Assembly: GCA_015179045.1 (NCBI GenBank)
Contig: WHUZ01000074.1
Coordinates: forward strand, 124,001-188,000
DNA: 64,000 bases
Origin: Kalaharituber pfeilii
Taxonomy: Eukaryota; Ascomycota; Pezizomycetes; Pezizales; Pezizaceae
Direction: 5' to 3'
Shown piece by piece: positions 1 to 11,029 of the stretch. Below the pieces are notes generated by a model, which saw nothing but the letters and a program-made list of their open reading frames with translations, was not told the origin of the DNA and searched no databases. Each line of letters begins with the position of its first letter. The first letter of the stretch is position 1. The position numbers were made by a program, and so were the translations under genes.

Positions 1-387
1 CCATTCGTCCCTCCCACGGAGATACGGCGTGAGACAGGGATGCAAACATTTGTTTTTCGTCCGTTGCGTGTTTGCATGAGCATAGCAATTATGATAGATC
101 ACAAACAGCCTGACCGACCATTGCATGGATCGCATCTTAGTTTGCTCTACGCTAGCCTGAAACTAAAAGGTGACCGCATACTGGACTGGACGTGGGGTAT
201 ACCACAGATCTCCGACCCGGCAACTTCTGTAGGCATACAAATTATAGTACAAAGCATTCGTATTGAGAAGTCAAGGATATATATTTGAAGGAAAGCTATA
301 TACCACTTTTCGATAGCCTGGTTGTGTCTAGCAGGAAAATCGACATCGCGGCCCCCTTCACTTGGACTCACTGTCACAAATTGCCAC

Positions 388-1566
388 ATGTCCTCTATAC
401 AGAAAGCCAAATGTACCTGCACTGGAGAATGTCTGTGTTGTGCCACAGACACACATGACGAGGGCCGAGCGATCAAAATCGAGGTCAAGTCACCACAGGA
501 TGAGGAAAAGAGCAACATTAACGCCATCGAGGCCAACACTAAGTTGACTATTACGATCGATGTGCCCAAGCTGCTCAGTCCACATGCGTTCGCATGTCAA
601 AAACATACAGAACACGTCAGTTCCAATCAAAACCTTCAGACGACCACGTTCGCCAGATTGGAAGGTGGCAGTTTCTCCACTGCTGCCCAATTGCCCTTCC
701 GCGCCACCAGCCCCGACCCTGGAGAGCATAAATTCATCGCCTTCGAAAATCCTTTCCCTTCGCCACCCGAAATCATCGCAGGCCTCAATGTCGTCGATTG
801 TGACCACAGGAAGAATTTGCGCATCCGAATTTTTGCCGATAACATAAAAACGAGCTCGTTCAAACTCAATGCCACCACATGGTCGGAGTCGATTGCGTAT
901 AACATAGGATGTGACTGGCTGGCGGTTCATAATCCCGGGGATGGCTCAGACATCGGCGTGCACATCTCCACGGGGGTCTATAAAACGGCCGAAGACCCTG
1001 CCTGCATCGAACCGATTAAGAACTTTGTACATCCAGTTCGGTTTCAAAATTCATATCATTCAACACCTACGGTGGTCGCCTGGATCTGCGGGGTGGATGT
1101 GAGTAGAGACCATTACACTCGCCTGTACGTTACTGCAGCGGATGTAACATCTCATGGGTTCAACATCCATATATATTCATGGTTAGATACAACGGTGCAC
1201 GGTGTTACTGTGAGCTGGATTGCATACCCACCTGGGCTTCCAGGGATTGAGAGTGGTGACTTTGGTGATGTCGGAGGGGGATACACCGGCTGGCAGTGCC
1301 ATCGCCTACCCATAGCCACGTTCCAAAGGGTTGGACTGACAGCTTCCATCTCAGGTCAAGTGCAGTTTAAGAAATTTTGGAATTTAGCAAGGCCGCCAAG
1401 GAAGGTGTTGATGGCATTCACGATGCTTGATCTACCTAATGAAAACGATTTTCGGTTAAAAATGAGTTCGGAGGCCGTGACGAAGGACGGGATGATATGG
1501 CGCGCGCGTTCGTGGGGGGGATCGAAGTTCTGGGGGTTCAGTGGAGCGTACATTGCGTTAGCATAA
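388..1566 (+). CDS. Triple H-type lectin domain protein
   Basis: A 392-residue intronless reading frame from the ATG at 388 to the TAA at 1566. Upstream in-frame sequence has no earlier ATG. After a Cys-rich head (CTCTGECLCC, about residues 10-20) and a low-complexity linker, three consecutive segments of about 65-75 residues each resemble the H-type lectin fold (Helix pomatia agglutinin family). Each opens with an F-x-(N/K)-x-(F/Y/W) strand and closes with an aromatic W-(L/I)-A or A-Y-I-A-L strand: roughly residues 105-180, 220-300 and 315-392. Members bind GalNAc-type sugars. No signal peptide is visible, so a cytoplasmic defence or storage lectin is plausible. Family assignment is by pattern recognition; sugar specificity is not inferable. 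No interruption is seen. Confidence 0.72.
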   Translation: MSSIQKAKCTCTGECLCCATDTHDEGRAIKIEVKSPQDEEKSNINAIEANTKLTITIDVPKLLSPHAFACQKHTEHVSSNQNLQTTTFARLEGGSFSTAAQLPFRATSPDPGEHKFIAFENPFPSPPEIIAGLNVVDCDHRKNLRIRIFADNIKTSSFKLNATTWSESIAYNIGCDWLAVHNPGDGSDIGVHISTGVYKTAEDPACIEPIKNFVHPVRFQNSYHSTPTVVAWICGVDVSRDHYTRLYVTAADVTSHGFNIHIYSWLDTTVHGVTVSWIAYPPGLPGIESGDFGDVGGGYTGWQCHRLPIATFQRVGLTASISGQVQFKKFWNLARPPRKVLMAFTMLDLPNENDFRLKMSSEAVTKDGMIWRARSWGGSKFWGFSGAYIALA

Positions 1567-2201
1567 GCACGGAGAGGCATAACATTGAGAACCTATTGGT
1601 TGGTGGAAATTTATTCGTGGATCTTGTTGATGTTAGTTTTGCTTATATTTTCGCATAGTTGAAGTTCGATAGTCACAACGTTCCATGGAAGCCGGAAGCT
1701 CTATGGCGGCCCCTCATTGAGCTTGGTCATCCTTTCGTAACACGCTTAAGTAATAAAACAAGCTATGAAAACAGGGCAACCATGACTTGCATGGAATTTT
1801 GTAAGCTTTCCATCGCCCTAGTATCGATTCTTGCCTACCTATGGCCACCAATGCCTTTGAGATCTGTATTAGAACTACCACCACATAGAAATTTTCAAGA
1901 CATGGAGGGGGTGACCATATGTACCCAATTTCATGGAACACAACCAGCAGACCTTAAAACCCTTCAACCTCGTGATCTATTTGCATCACGTAAACCACAC
2001 ATTTATATGATTCAGTTCTTCTAACCTCGAGTTCCTTAGACTACGTGAATTTACAACTGTAGATCATGCTTGTGGCTGCTGGTCAGTTGTCACCGTTGCA
2101 TGATTCTTGCACGAGTTACTTTGTACCCGACTCCTCCTGTTCGCATGCTGGTGCAAGCGGCTCCTCACAGCAATTCCCCTGAAAACACATCGCGAGGAGA
2201 A
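1567..2201. other. Intergenic, no gene recognised
   Basis: AT-rich flank downstream of the lectin gene. An open stretch near 1659-2024 lacks an ATG start and resembles no family I know, so it is not called. Confidence 0.4.
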
Positions 2202-2466
2202 TTTTTTTTTTCTTTTTTATAAATATCATTACTCGCATGCCGCCCATTGGGCTATGGCGAGGTTAGTAACATAGGAAATAGAAAGAAATCCCTGAGTGCC
2301 CCCGATGACGGTAGATTTAGATATATATGAGATAAATGAAATTCCCTCGTCATTGCTTCCCCAGTAAAATCGGGATGAAAGGTGTTCTACTTGCTCGCCC
2401 ACTCTAGGATCGTCCTCGGCGGATCTCGCGAGATGCAGAGTTCGTTCCAAAAGTGTCCACATTGGG
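2202..2466 (-). mobile_element. 5'-truncated LINE fragment with family A tail
   Basis: Minus-strand insertion: a T-rich tract at 2202-2219 is followed by the family A 3' signature (TAATGA box, then the paired arms GCGAG and CTCGCC with GGGC and GCCC around the apical loop) to about 2262. LINE-like 3' untranslated and C-terminal sequence continues to about 2466. It abuts the MULE at 2476. No second target duplication was found, so the right limit is approximate. Confidence 0.5.
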
Positions 2467-2936
2467 AAGATTCAGCGGAACCTCTCCGGATAGGCAGATT
2501 CTGCCTGCCGCTCCCGGACCTCATCAGAAGATAAACTTTACGCTATAACACTGTGACACAGGTACCAACATTGTGGGACAGGTAGATCAAATGCTGGTAC
2601 TTGTTACCTGCATTTAGTGATGCAAAATGGAGGCTGGGCGTAGTCCGTGTGAGAGGTCAGTGACCTGGTGTGGCAGCAGGGTATCCTCTCTCTTGAGGGG
2701 ATAGTTTTGTAGGGAAAACAGCAGCGTTTCTCTTGGGGCCCTGGGTAAATAGCAATGTAGCCACTGCCTTTCAACCAATGCATGCTATTACAGCAATAAA
2801 TGCTGGTAACGAGTAGTATTACTTACTGTACCAATGCACGCTTCCATGTCACAACAAGCTTGGACCATTGTTTAAATTGCAGACACCAATTCCAATCACT
2901 TTAATTCATCCTAGATGGCTATTAACTACATTAACC

Positions 2937-3089
2937 TTGGACCATCTGGGGGAACCAGAGGAGAGGAGGTAGAAAGAGGGAGAGAGGGGCGGAGAGGAGA
3001 CAATAAACTAAACGGAGCGTAGGGTAGAGTAGATAGGTAGAGTAGACAGAACACCTCGCCATAGCCCGTCGGGCGGCAAGAGAGTAATG

Positions 3090-3120
<31 letters not shown>
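2937..3120 (+). mobile_element. Family A LINE 3' end insertion (184 bp)
   Basis: Bounded by the 13-bp duplication AACTACATTAACC (2924-2936 and 3121-3133). It contains about 110 bp of 3' UTR, the family A hairpin and a poly(A) tail. The MULE copy at 41.5 kb has the uninterrupted target (GCTACATCAACC near 41944), a natural empty site. Confidence 0.85.
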
Positions 3121-3123
<3 letters not shown>

Positions 3124-3783
3124 TACATTAACCGAACCTTCAGCATCAAGGTCTCAAGCTGCCGGATCGTGATCATTGTGAACAGCTGGATTATTGACCC
3201 ATGGCCAAACGGCGCCAGCTGGATTATCAGCTTCATATATTCCAGTGAGGTAATCTATTTTTTTGTTTGTCTCTGCCATAGGCTTGTAGCTTTTATGCGG
3301 AACAAAATTATTTGAACAGAGCAATATCGTGCCAATCATTCTAGCGAAGAATTCAAGCCTGTGAAGCAGCGGACCTCACCTAGCAGTTTCAAAATTGTCA
3401 GGCTTTGCAGGATATCCTGAAGCGTTTACTACCTACACATGCGCCTCAATTGCACACCCTCAAAATGCTCTGCACTGTGAATGAATAAGCTCTTGTGCAT
3501 CTGGAGTAGTGTACTCCAAATGTAACGTCCTACGAGCAAGAGACAGTACAAGAAGAAGCCTACCAGCAGTGTGACTGGAACTGATAAGCAAGTAATGTCA
3601 CAGAGTGAGGTACTACAGGAAACCCAAGATTTCATTTTTGTTTCTTCATCTGCTCATTAATTCAGATCTATTTTTCCATTTTCATTTTTTACTTAATTGA
3701 GTAATCATGCATTCAAACTAGTAGCTCACCGATATTTGGTAGCCAGTGGGCCGGTAACCACTTACCTCACTAATCCACTTTAG

Positions 3784-3786
<3 letters not shown>

Positions 3787-3823
<37 letters not shown>

Positions 3824-3866
3824 CTTAATCACGTAATCCCGCTTGCAGCGCTGAGCCATGGCAGGG
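3787..3866 (-). mobile_element. Family B hairpin micro-insertion
   Basis: About 37 T followed by a family B hairpin in reverse orientation; the sense strand starts exactly at CCCTGCCATGG. Diverged duplication TCCACTTTAGAAC / TCCACTTACAAAC (3774-3786, 3867-3879). MULE copy 2 is empty at the homologous point near 42700. Confidence 0.8.
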
Positions 3867-4032
3867 TCCACTTACAAACTTGTCTTGCCATATGCCTGTA
3901 CCTACAATTGATCATACCTACCCCACAATGTTGGTACCTGTGTCACAGTGTCATGGCGTAAAGTTTATCATCTGATGAGGTCCGGGAGCGGCAGGCAGAA
4001 TCTGCCTGTCCGGAGAGGTTCCGAAGATTCAG

Positions 4033-5810
4033 TGCTGGATTGCTAGTACCGTGCATGGTACTTGGATCTCAGTGTAATCATGACTGGGTGTTCATATCTA
4101 GACGGTGTTGTAACATAGTGTGTTTTTGCGAACAAGCAAGTGTTCCCCAGCTGATGATAGTCTAGGCAACGAGTCAATTGTAATTGTGCCTTGCAGAACC
4201 AAGTAGGTGGAGGCCGGTCTCTTGTCACAGGCGACGTTAAGTATTGTCGGCAGTGACTTCTGTTGTTTAGCGTGTAGCGCCTTGGCAATAGGGATAGCCT
4301 GCCCACGCCACGTTCTTTTCCTGCTCCTTGTCCTCACCTCCTCCTCAGCACCACCATCGTCATTTTCCCCACCACAACACGCGTTCAGCGTCCCGCTCAG
4401 CCCTGCCATAACGAATAGCGATAAGTGGGGTTACGTGATAAAAAAAGGAGGAAAGGCACGCTCTTTGATTCCTATTCAAACAGGGTAGTATCCGCACTGA
4501 TCTTGACGCGACGCACCACTCCCAACGCGAGCAAAAACACGTCGATTCGGGGGGCTCCCACAACATGATCAGAAATACGCTTCTCGAATCCCCAGATCCA
4601 GCGTAGCTGCGAGTGCTCCACGGCGCTTGATGCAAGGTTATATAAGGGTCCAGCATCTTTGACTTCTCTCTAGATGCTACAAGGCGAACGCCAAGGAGGT
4701 GCTAGCGATTCGATACAAGTAGTTGACCATATGTTCTCGTAGCCAGACGGGCACTGGGTGCTGCCAAGAGGTGCAAAGACCCAGTGCTACCACGGCCGCG
4801 TAGGCCGAAAATAATAGTCTGGGCACGAGAACGCTGACCAGACTCGCATGCCACACTCCGCATCGATCTCACCCGCTCCACCCCGCATCGCAGCACCAGA
4901 GGGACGCCGTCCCAGCAAACAATACCGCAACCCATGTTTCGTTTCCTTACCAACTTGTGTACCCGCCGCGCCACTGTCTGAGGCGTGCCGCTGACGTCCG
5001 GGCATCGCAGTTCCGTCCTACAAACTGCCCCAGCCGGTGTTGACCGAGCGAGAATTACGTCCATTACAATAGCTATGAGGGCCTCCTAATGTTCTCATAC
5101 CCTGTGGCTGGAACGCGGGATCCTCTGCTTCTCCTCGGAGGCACATACTGCCAGCTTCGCATTCCCTGCGGCGCTCAGGTGAGTCTCTCGCTTATACCCC
5201 CTTCGGAAATGCCTGGGCTATGCATTGTTCGTTGTGTTGAGATATTAATATTAACTAGATTTAGTGGACCTTGAAAACCAAACACTCAGGGGTAAATGAC
5301 CCATCGACATCACGCAATGCATTATGCAATAATTTCACATTTGCTCAGTGGATGGCTACAACGGGGGCGAAGACAGCATTGGTTGGTTGGTGGAGAATCT
5401 GGTTTGTTTTGAAGCAGAAGAAATCGAATCCGAATGAATATGCCGGTGGTGAGATCTCGGTTGCTTCTGAGTCCTACGCGGTCCAGACCTTTCTCGGTGT
5501 GACAGTCTTGATGCTGCATTCACTCGAGAAGCCAATAAGTGGGAAGCAGCAACTGGAAACTGCACTCAACCACCTTCTTAGCTACATATAGTCTTGGGTG
5601 AACTGCTCCACTATCTGACTCGCTTGGAACCTCTGCCTTTGCTTGCGCACGTCCAGGCAAGTGGTCCACGAATGAGGACATACTATAGTGTCCCCCTCGA
5701 CAATCACGAACAAGCTTGAATGTCGTACCTACACAAACATCATGGCAACCAACGGCATCGCGTTACCTCCTGATGCGTACTCCTGACGCCAACCTGGAGC
5801 AGGCCGCAGG
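4033..5810. other. Intergenic, no gene recognised
   Basis: Mixed-composition DNA with overlapping short open frames on both strands, none with a recognisable domain, signal peptide or clear intron pattern. A 106-residue frame at 5271-5591 (+) is the longest that starts with ATG; I do not recognise it. Confidence 0.4.
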
Positions 5811-6098
5811 ATGCGCAGACTTCCTAAGGGTAACCTGATCCAAACGGAGATCAAGGCCCAGGTCGCACACCTCTACCATGGGGTATCAAAATTTGCCCAC
5901 GGAAACATCGGCCACATCATAATCAGGAGTAATGACTTGGGCATCAATGAGCGGGCAGCGATAGTCTGCTTCTTTGAACTCCAGAAAAATGGACAGCTCC
6001 AGTGTTTAGTCGGGAGGAGGACTCAAGCAATCCTCCTCCCTGATCGGCCTGCCGCTTCCACACCCCCGGCTACAATTCTCAATCCTCCTCTCTGTTAG
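5811..6098 (+). CDS. Unidentified 95-residue open frame
   Basis: ATG to TAG frame with a fairly protein-like first 65 residues (motifs such as AQVAHLYHG and IIIRSNDLG) and a Pro-rich end. I do not recognise a family. The stop codon lies in the target site of the LINE inserted at 6103, so any longer original frame or downstream exon would have been separated by that insertion. It could equally be chance or the remnant of a gene. Confidence 0.2.
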   Translation: MRRLPKGNLIQTEIKAQVAHLYHGVSKFAHGNIGHIIIRSNDLGINERAAIVCFFELQKNGQLQCLVGRRTQAILLPDRPAASTPPATILNPPLC

Positions 6099-6102
6099 GG
6101 TA

Positions 6103-6987
6103 TCGGGACACTTCAATATACCTGGGAGCATGGTGCACGGTGAATGATGCAGAGATGATGGCGGTAGGAGAAGCCATGAAGAAGGACGGGGAGCTGATGA
6201 TAGTGACGGACTCCAGGGTCACCATAACGAGAATTCAGGGGATAGCCAGAGGAGATCCGACGCCAGAGGGACCGGCAAGAATGGTAAGGAGACGGTGGGA
6301 AGAGAGGATAGCCCGGGGCGGGAGAGACATAGCGATCCTGTGGGTGAAAGCACATAAAGGCATCAAAGGAAATACTGAGGCGGATATGGCGGCGAAGGTG
6401 GGCACTGCGCTGCAATATCAGGACGAGGTGGCGACTGAAGCGGGGATAAGACAACAAGCCAAAGCGTGGAGGGCGGAAGAGAGGAGAAGACTGCAGTTAT
6501 CCTATCGGCCCCTGGAGAATCTGGGAAACAGAAAGCGGGTGGCCACACTCGCGGGCATGGGGAACAAGGGGTTGCGACAGTGGAGGCACCAAATAGGCAA
6601 GGAGGACTCTCCAGAGTGCAGGTGGTGCGGCAAGGACCTTTTTTTTTTTTGTGTGTGTGTCACGTGACCCCGCGCGCAGCTGCTCGCCAAGGCAGGGCAC
6701 GGCAAGGACCTGGAGAACTTCGAGCACATCATGAACGGGCGCGAAACATGGAAGAAGAGACTGCCGGGGGGGAGTGTGATCTGAAGCGTCCAGGGAAGCG
6801 AGAGGGGGAGGGAGCCACGTTAGCCGAGGTGCTAGATTGGGCGGCGGACTAAAGACGGGGGGCGAAGTCAAAGCGGGTGACGCAGGGACGATCTTTCTTT
6901 AACTTTCTACTTTCCTATCTTCCTATCCTTTACATGTACTTATCTAATCTCGCCATAGCCTGAAAGGCGGCATGCGAGTAATGAAAG

Positions 6988-7017
<30 letters not shown>
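6103..7017 (+). mobile_element. 5'-truncated LINE (lineage A): RNase H, zinc finger, family A tail
   Basis: Bounded by TCTGTTAGGGTA / TCTGTAAGGGTA (6091-6102, 7018-7029). The frame at about 6125-6770 encodes the C-terminal half of ORF2: RNase H motifs NDAEMMAVGEAM, ELMIVTDS and ILWVKAHKG...NTEADMAAK, then the lineage A zinc finger SPECRWCGKD. A family B micro-insertion (6640-6699) breaks the zinc finger before its His and Cys. The 3' UTR ends with the hairpin CTCGCCATAGCC ... GGCGGCATGCGAG and about 30 A. The N-terminal RNase H catalytic Asp is missing because of 5' truncation; this is a dead copy. Confidence 0.9.
6640..6699 (-). mobile_element. Family B hairpin micro-insertion inside a LINE zinc finger
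   Basis: T tract, a GT-repeat, then CACGTGACCCCGCGCGCAGC and the paired arm. The sense strand starts at TGCCCTGCC. Duplication CGGCAAGGACC(T) at 6628-6639 and 6700-6711. Confidence 0.85.
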
Positions 7018-7021
<4 letters not shown>

Positions 7022-7029
7022 TAAGGGTA

Positions 7030-8240
7030 GTCATGTATCGTACGTGCCTACATTGCCTGTATCTAGTTCTACCTATAACCAGCAATTGATTTGGTTAAAT
7101 TGTCTTACGGCCATAACTCGTAATATGATATCGGGCTATTGATTAATTTGTATCCAGGCCAGGACGTCACGAATGGCTCACCGCGGTGGAATTTCCGGGT
7201 GCAGTTGCCAGGCAGACACACAAAGAAACGGCTGTCTGCAGTACTGTTTGCTATCTTTGTTTGCTATATTACCGGAGGTCAGGGGTATATGTTGAGGCCA
7301 ATATTGTTCTTTTTTTGTCATCCATACATACATCAATCACCACTAGATATAAGGCGAGAACCTTACCGTTTGGCAGCTTAGCATATATATTAAGGGACAA
7401 GTACCGCTCCGGCCCAATTTTTGCGTTATTCTTTCCACCAGTACCGTGCTTACCACCACAACGTGAGTCGCAAGGAACGCCGGCTTTGGTAGAGCAGTGG
7501 CCTGCGCATGGACGGATTTTCGGAGAAATCTCGGAGAAACCGGAGTTATAAGGATGGCTGTAGCCGCACTGGAGCTATGGGGATAGCGGGAAGCTGCTGG
7601 AGGGCACTGTTACGCAAGTACTAAACACTTGATAGCAATTGCAACGCAGGGTAAACTATAAGAAGGACCAGCAGGACGGGTCTCTGAAGAGGTCGAGCAC
7701 TAAGCATTGTCCCAAGTTATGCCCTCCATCATATTTGACATCGTTGTAGAAACTGTGGCAAGTTGAGTATAGTATTAGTCAAACTAGGCAATGATTTCAG
7801 ATAAACTTGAATTCTTAGGATCAGCATTGGTATAAACCTAATGCCTAATGGGGTTGCTAACTTGGAAAAAATGGCGTCTACTTAGATTATCATTTGCTGA
7901 AGTGGCATGCACGGAAAATGTCATAGCCCCAACGGAATTGCCAAGTAGGTCGCCATACTACATTGCGCATTGCATTTTCTACATACACAGTATGGTAGAC
8001 TCTCATCACTGCTTGTCGGATATGAGAACAGTTGCGATATAAGGCCACGGCCACTACCGCTCTCATCAAATAAGAATGAAAATATGCTATTCTTCGTTTT
8101 TCGACTTAGTGATGTACAGATTCTGATACTGATTCTGCCTTCGGAAGAATTCCAGTGGCTTTAACCCCCTCCACCCAGAAAGTCTAGTAAATTTATTCCT
8201 TTCAATAAGCCTGGTGGAGGAGATGGCAAGGAGACAACTA
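7030..8240. other. Intergenic; contains one copy of a dispersed repeat
   Basis: No gene recognised. About 7505-7740 is similar, in the same orientation, to about 58635-58890: shared GGAGAAAC, GGAGCTATGG, GCAGGGT...CTATAAGAAG and CCAAGTTATGCCCTC-like blocks. This suggests a dispersed promoter-like or LTR-like repeat. Confidence 0.45.
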
Positions 8241-8247
8241 GGCGGGG

Positions 8248-8284
8248 TTTTCTCGCCATAGCCCATACGCGAGTAATGATATTG

Positions 8285-8313
<29 letters not shown>
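8248..8313 (+). mobile_element. Family A hairpin micro-insertion
   Basis: Duplication AGGCGGGG (8240-8247, 8313-8320). The insert starts TTTTCTCGCC, has the hairpin (shortened 3' arm) and about 29 A. It lies in the 3' end of an older lineage A LINE remnant whose C-terminal coding end (LDWVDR stop) follows to 8391. Confidence 0.8.
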
Positions 8314-8316
<3 letters not shown>

Positions 8317-8436
8317 GGGGAAGCGCGTCCCGAAAGCGGAGCAAGAGGAACGAGAACAAAATGGTGGAGGTGCTGGATTGGGTGGATCGATAAAGGTGAT
8401 CACCATTAGCTCTATACGATGTGGCAATGATTTTAG

Positions 8437-8990
8437 TACTATTTTTTTTTTTTTTTTATATCATTACTCGCTTGCCGCCCTATGGGCTATGGCGAGGTTT
8501 AAATACAGGTATTCACTAACTATGTGTGGAAGAAAATTAGGGAAAAGGAAATTGGAAATAGGAAAGTTATCTGTGTCCTGTCTCTTCCAGCAGATCCACC
8601 AGTGCCTTCCGCGGATATTTGTCTCCGTCTTTGTCTGGCGTGACTATGTCTCTTAACCCTCCTGGCCACCTCTTCTTCCATACCCTGCCCTGTTTATCGC
8701 CATAGCCCATAGCGCGGCATACGATTAATGAAATAAAAAAAAAAAAAAAAAAAAAAAAAAATTCCATACCCTGCACTCCCCCAAGAGGTGTTCCTTCGTC
8801 TCGCTTCCCTTGCCGCACCATCTGCATTCTGGACTGTCTGCTTTCCCTATCTTATGCCGCCATGCCCTCAGACCTTTGTTACCCAGCAAACCGGCTAGTT
8901 TCCCGACGTGGTGTCCCATTCTCTGAAGCGGCCTATAATTCAAGCCTAGCCTGTTCCTTTTCGGCGGTCCTTTTCTATCTAACTAGCTTA
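8437..8990 (-). mobile_element. 5'-truncated LINE (lineage A), zinc-finger end
   Basis: Minus strand: T tract, family A hairpin at about 8456-8500, 3' UTR, then a frame to about 8960 encoding SYRPLQ-like text, LAGLLGNKGLRAW and the zinc finger SPECRWCGKGSETKEHLLGEC, i.e. the end of ORF2. A family A micro-insertion (8689-8761) interrupts it after CRVW; downstream KRWPGG and LVDLLE continue beyond it. The right boundary is approximate. Confidence 0.8.
8689..8761 (+). mobile_element. Family A hairpin micro-insertion
   Basis: Perfect 13-bp duplication TTCCATACCCTGC (8676-8688, 8762-8774). The insert starts CCTGTTTATCGCC and ends with about 28 A. It is opposite in orientation to the LINE it interrupts. 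Confidence 0.9.
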
Positions 8991-9055
8991 TATATATTCT
9001 AGTCGCAGCTTAGAGGGGGTATTCGAGCCGTGAACCTTCAAACAATGGAAAAAGG

Positions 9056-9093
9056 TCGGGCGGCAAGTGATCAATGATATTAAAAAAAAAAAA
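9056..9093 (+). mobile_element. Family A micro-insertion, starts in hairpin loop
   Basis: Duplication AATGGAAAAAGG (9044-9055, 9094-9105). Only 26 bp of element (TCGGGCGGCAAGTGATCAAT plus ATATT) before the A run. Only the loop and 3' arm of the hairpin are present. Confidence 0.85.
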
Positions 9094-9367
9094 AAATGGA
9101 AAAAGGAAAAATCTCTGTTGCGATCCCAATGTGGTGTAAGAATAAATTCAATACAAAGATAAGGGATGACCGCTCAATGACATGCTGGTAATATGCAAGT
9201 GTGACTTTCATGTATCCGCCTTTGGGTCAGTTGATGCTGAATTTGTGCTAAATATAGACTTGAAAAAGGTAAACGCAGAGGTTAGTTTGGGTGCGACATG
9301 CCATAAGTTGTAGGTGAAGGGAGAAATGAAGAAGGGGAACATCTAGTTTCATCAGTGCTAGTACCAC

Positions 9368-9721
9368 TTACTTTGACATCATCCCTAGTATCAGGCTCAG
9401 AGTATTCTTATGCGCCTCCAAGTGCTTCCTCAACTTTTCTACATCCTTTTCTTTTCCCAACACCCATTTCAGCTGCAGAATGATCATGGAAACCCTCCTC
9501 TTAGTACTTAGATTCATATATGGCTGCAGCGTCTTTGACAGTTGTCGATCGGTGTCCTTCAAACTCCACAAGATCCCAACAAGGTCCTCCGTCAAGTCAT
9601 TGGGAAAGCGAGTGCGAATGTTGGCATCATTTTCAAGTATATCTTTAAGATGATTCAACACGCGCCTTGAGCATATTATCTCCAGTATAACATTCTTTAT
9701 TGCAAGAGGGGCATCTCTCAT
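9368..9721 (-). pseudogene. STAND/NLR-type N-terminal domain fragment
   Basis: A 117-residue alpha-helical frame. The pattern of a long N-terminal helix pair followed by KWVLGKEKDVEKLRKHLEAHK and NTLSLILGM closely resembles the end of the fungal STAND-associated N-terminal domain, the region that precedes NACHT or ankyrin repeats in fungal NLR-like proteins. The frame ends next to a possible splice site and no NACHT or repeat domain follows. Downstream on the minus strand lie a family A micro-insertion (9056) and LINE debris, and upstream lies a family B micro-insertion (9861). I infer a decayed or truncated gene; an exon of a still-expressed short protein is the alternative. Confidence 0.5.
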
Positions 9722-9860
9722 GTCTTGTAGGCCGTAGTATATGGTAGCTGGGAGCTTGATAACACCTGAACAAGTATCTTGTCAGTCACGTGCACGCTCT
9801 TCGATCTGATAACGGAAATAGAGGCATTTGCTTTCTTCGCTCACATAATCCTGCGTTCAG

Positions 9861-9914
9861 CCATGGCGAACAGCTACAAGCGGGGTCACGTGAAAAAAAA
9901 AAAAAAAAAAAAAA
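9861..9914 (+). mobile_element. Family B hairpin micro-insertion
   Basis: Perfect 14-bp duplication AATCCTGCGTTCAG (9847-9860, 9915-9928). The insert begins CCATGGCGAACAGC, inside the 5' arm, and ends TCACGTG plus A run. Confidence 0.9.
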
Positions 9915-9928
9915 AATCCTGCGTTCAG

Positions 9929-11029
9929 GCCACCAGCTACTGGTGATGGCAGCGGAGCAGATCGCTGGCATGGATTGGCAGCCTGTGTGCAGGGTTGTGT
10001 GACCAACAAAAAAGAGGAGGTGCCTCTTTGTGGAAGTAGGCGGGTTGCATGAGGGACTAGCCGTTCTTGTTTAGGGTTCCATTTTCATAGTGTTGGCTTG
10101 GCGCCAAGTTATCTTTTGTTTGGGCTTGTCACCACCAAGAAATGAAAGAAATAAAAAATTTAAAGAATTATGCTAAACAAAAGAAATATGTTTGGAACGT
10201 TACATACCCAAAATGCTAGTTACGATTGATACAGGGTCCATTTATAGGTTTTGGAATTTTCGTTTAATATCTTTTTATGTAAGCAACGAGAAGGAAGATA
10301 AACTTAGAATAGGTAGTGCAGTTCGCTGCGTAGCTGCAAAAAGGAGTAATCGGACACGAGAATAATATAGAGTACTCGCCGCCAACATAAAGTTTCGCAC
10401 AAGCGCGACAGTTTGAGTGGACTGTGTAGAAAGGATTTTTGTGGTGGTCCTTGCAACTACTTGTGCCGAAATCTTAAGCTTCGCTTTTGCGTTTGAGATT
10501 GTAAAAAGAGATCGGAGTTGGGGGTTCAGAATTCACGCAAAAGGCTTTTGAGGCTAAGGCGCGCATTGGTGATTTTCGTATGGGAAAAAAAAAAAAAAAA
10601 AAAAAAAAAAAACATTTAGTGTGTCCCATTAAACTGTCTGTCCAATTGAACCGTCCGATACAGTAACCCCATTTGCAGTTGTCCACCATGCAGGACAGAT
10701 TACAGGGGTGTACCCCTTGGGTGAACATTCTACCCTTGCCTACCCAACTCCCCTATGTACCCTTCTCCCCTAGCGACTAACTGGATGCGGAGGGCAGTGC
10801 AACCAGACTACTAGTAGAGCAAGCAGAGACCTACTCGTAGATCTCACTCTGAAGCTCATACAGCTCCAGATAAATGCGCCCGTTCCAGCTCTACAAACTC
10901 AACTCATATCTCCACCACAGATCGCTTGTACTCTGAATTATTACTTTATGTGATGAATGCACAAATGAAGTGGGAAAGCTTCAAGAGTGGGATATAATTA
11001 TAAAAGAAAGACTCCTGTCATTTCAGCAA
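9929..11029. other. Intergenic, no gene recognised
   Basis: AT-rich sequence with an isolated A tract at 10584-10612. No family A, B or C hairpin precedes that tract and no duplication was found, so it is left unclassified. Confidence 0.4.

Larger units (their letters stand above)
2476..4023. mobile_element. Non-autonomous Mutator-like element, copy 1
   Basis: The termini CGGAACCTCTCCGG and CCGGAGAGGTTCCG are the start of long terminal inverted repeats of about 130 bp (2476-2605 versus 3905-4023). The element is bordered by a perfect 9-bp target duplication AAGATTCAG (2467-2475 and 4024-4032). A 9-bp duplication plus long TIRs is the hallmark of the Mutator superfamily. No transposase motif is visible in the interior, so it is probably mobilised in trans. 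It carries a family A LINE insertion (2937-3120), a family B micro-insertion (3787-3866) and an older family C hairpin (about 3275-3310) shared with copy 2 at 41498-42852. Confidence 0.85.

Noticed and set aside
4702..5064. 120-residue minus-strand Arg-rich frame
   Set aside because: Composition-driven open frame without domain, signal peptide or supporting context.
8087..8427. Open frames with long Phe or Lys runs around T/A tracts (8.1-8.7, 17.0, 26.5, 40.5, 52 kb)
   Set aside because: They are translations of poly(A)/poly(T) tails of retro-insertions, with no conserved protein sequence on either side.
10584..10612. Isolated A29 tract as a further micro-insertion
   Set aside because: No hairpin precedes it and no flanking duplication was found.
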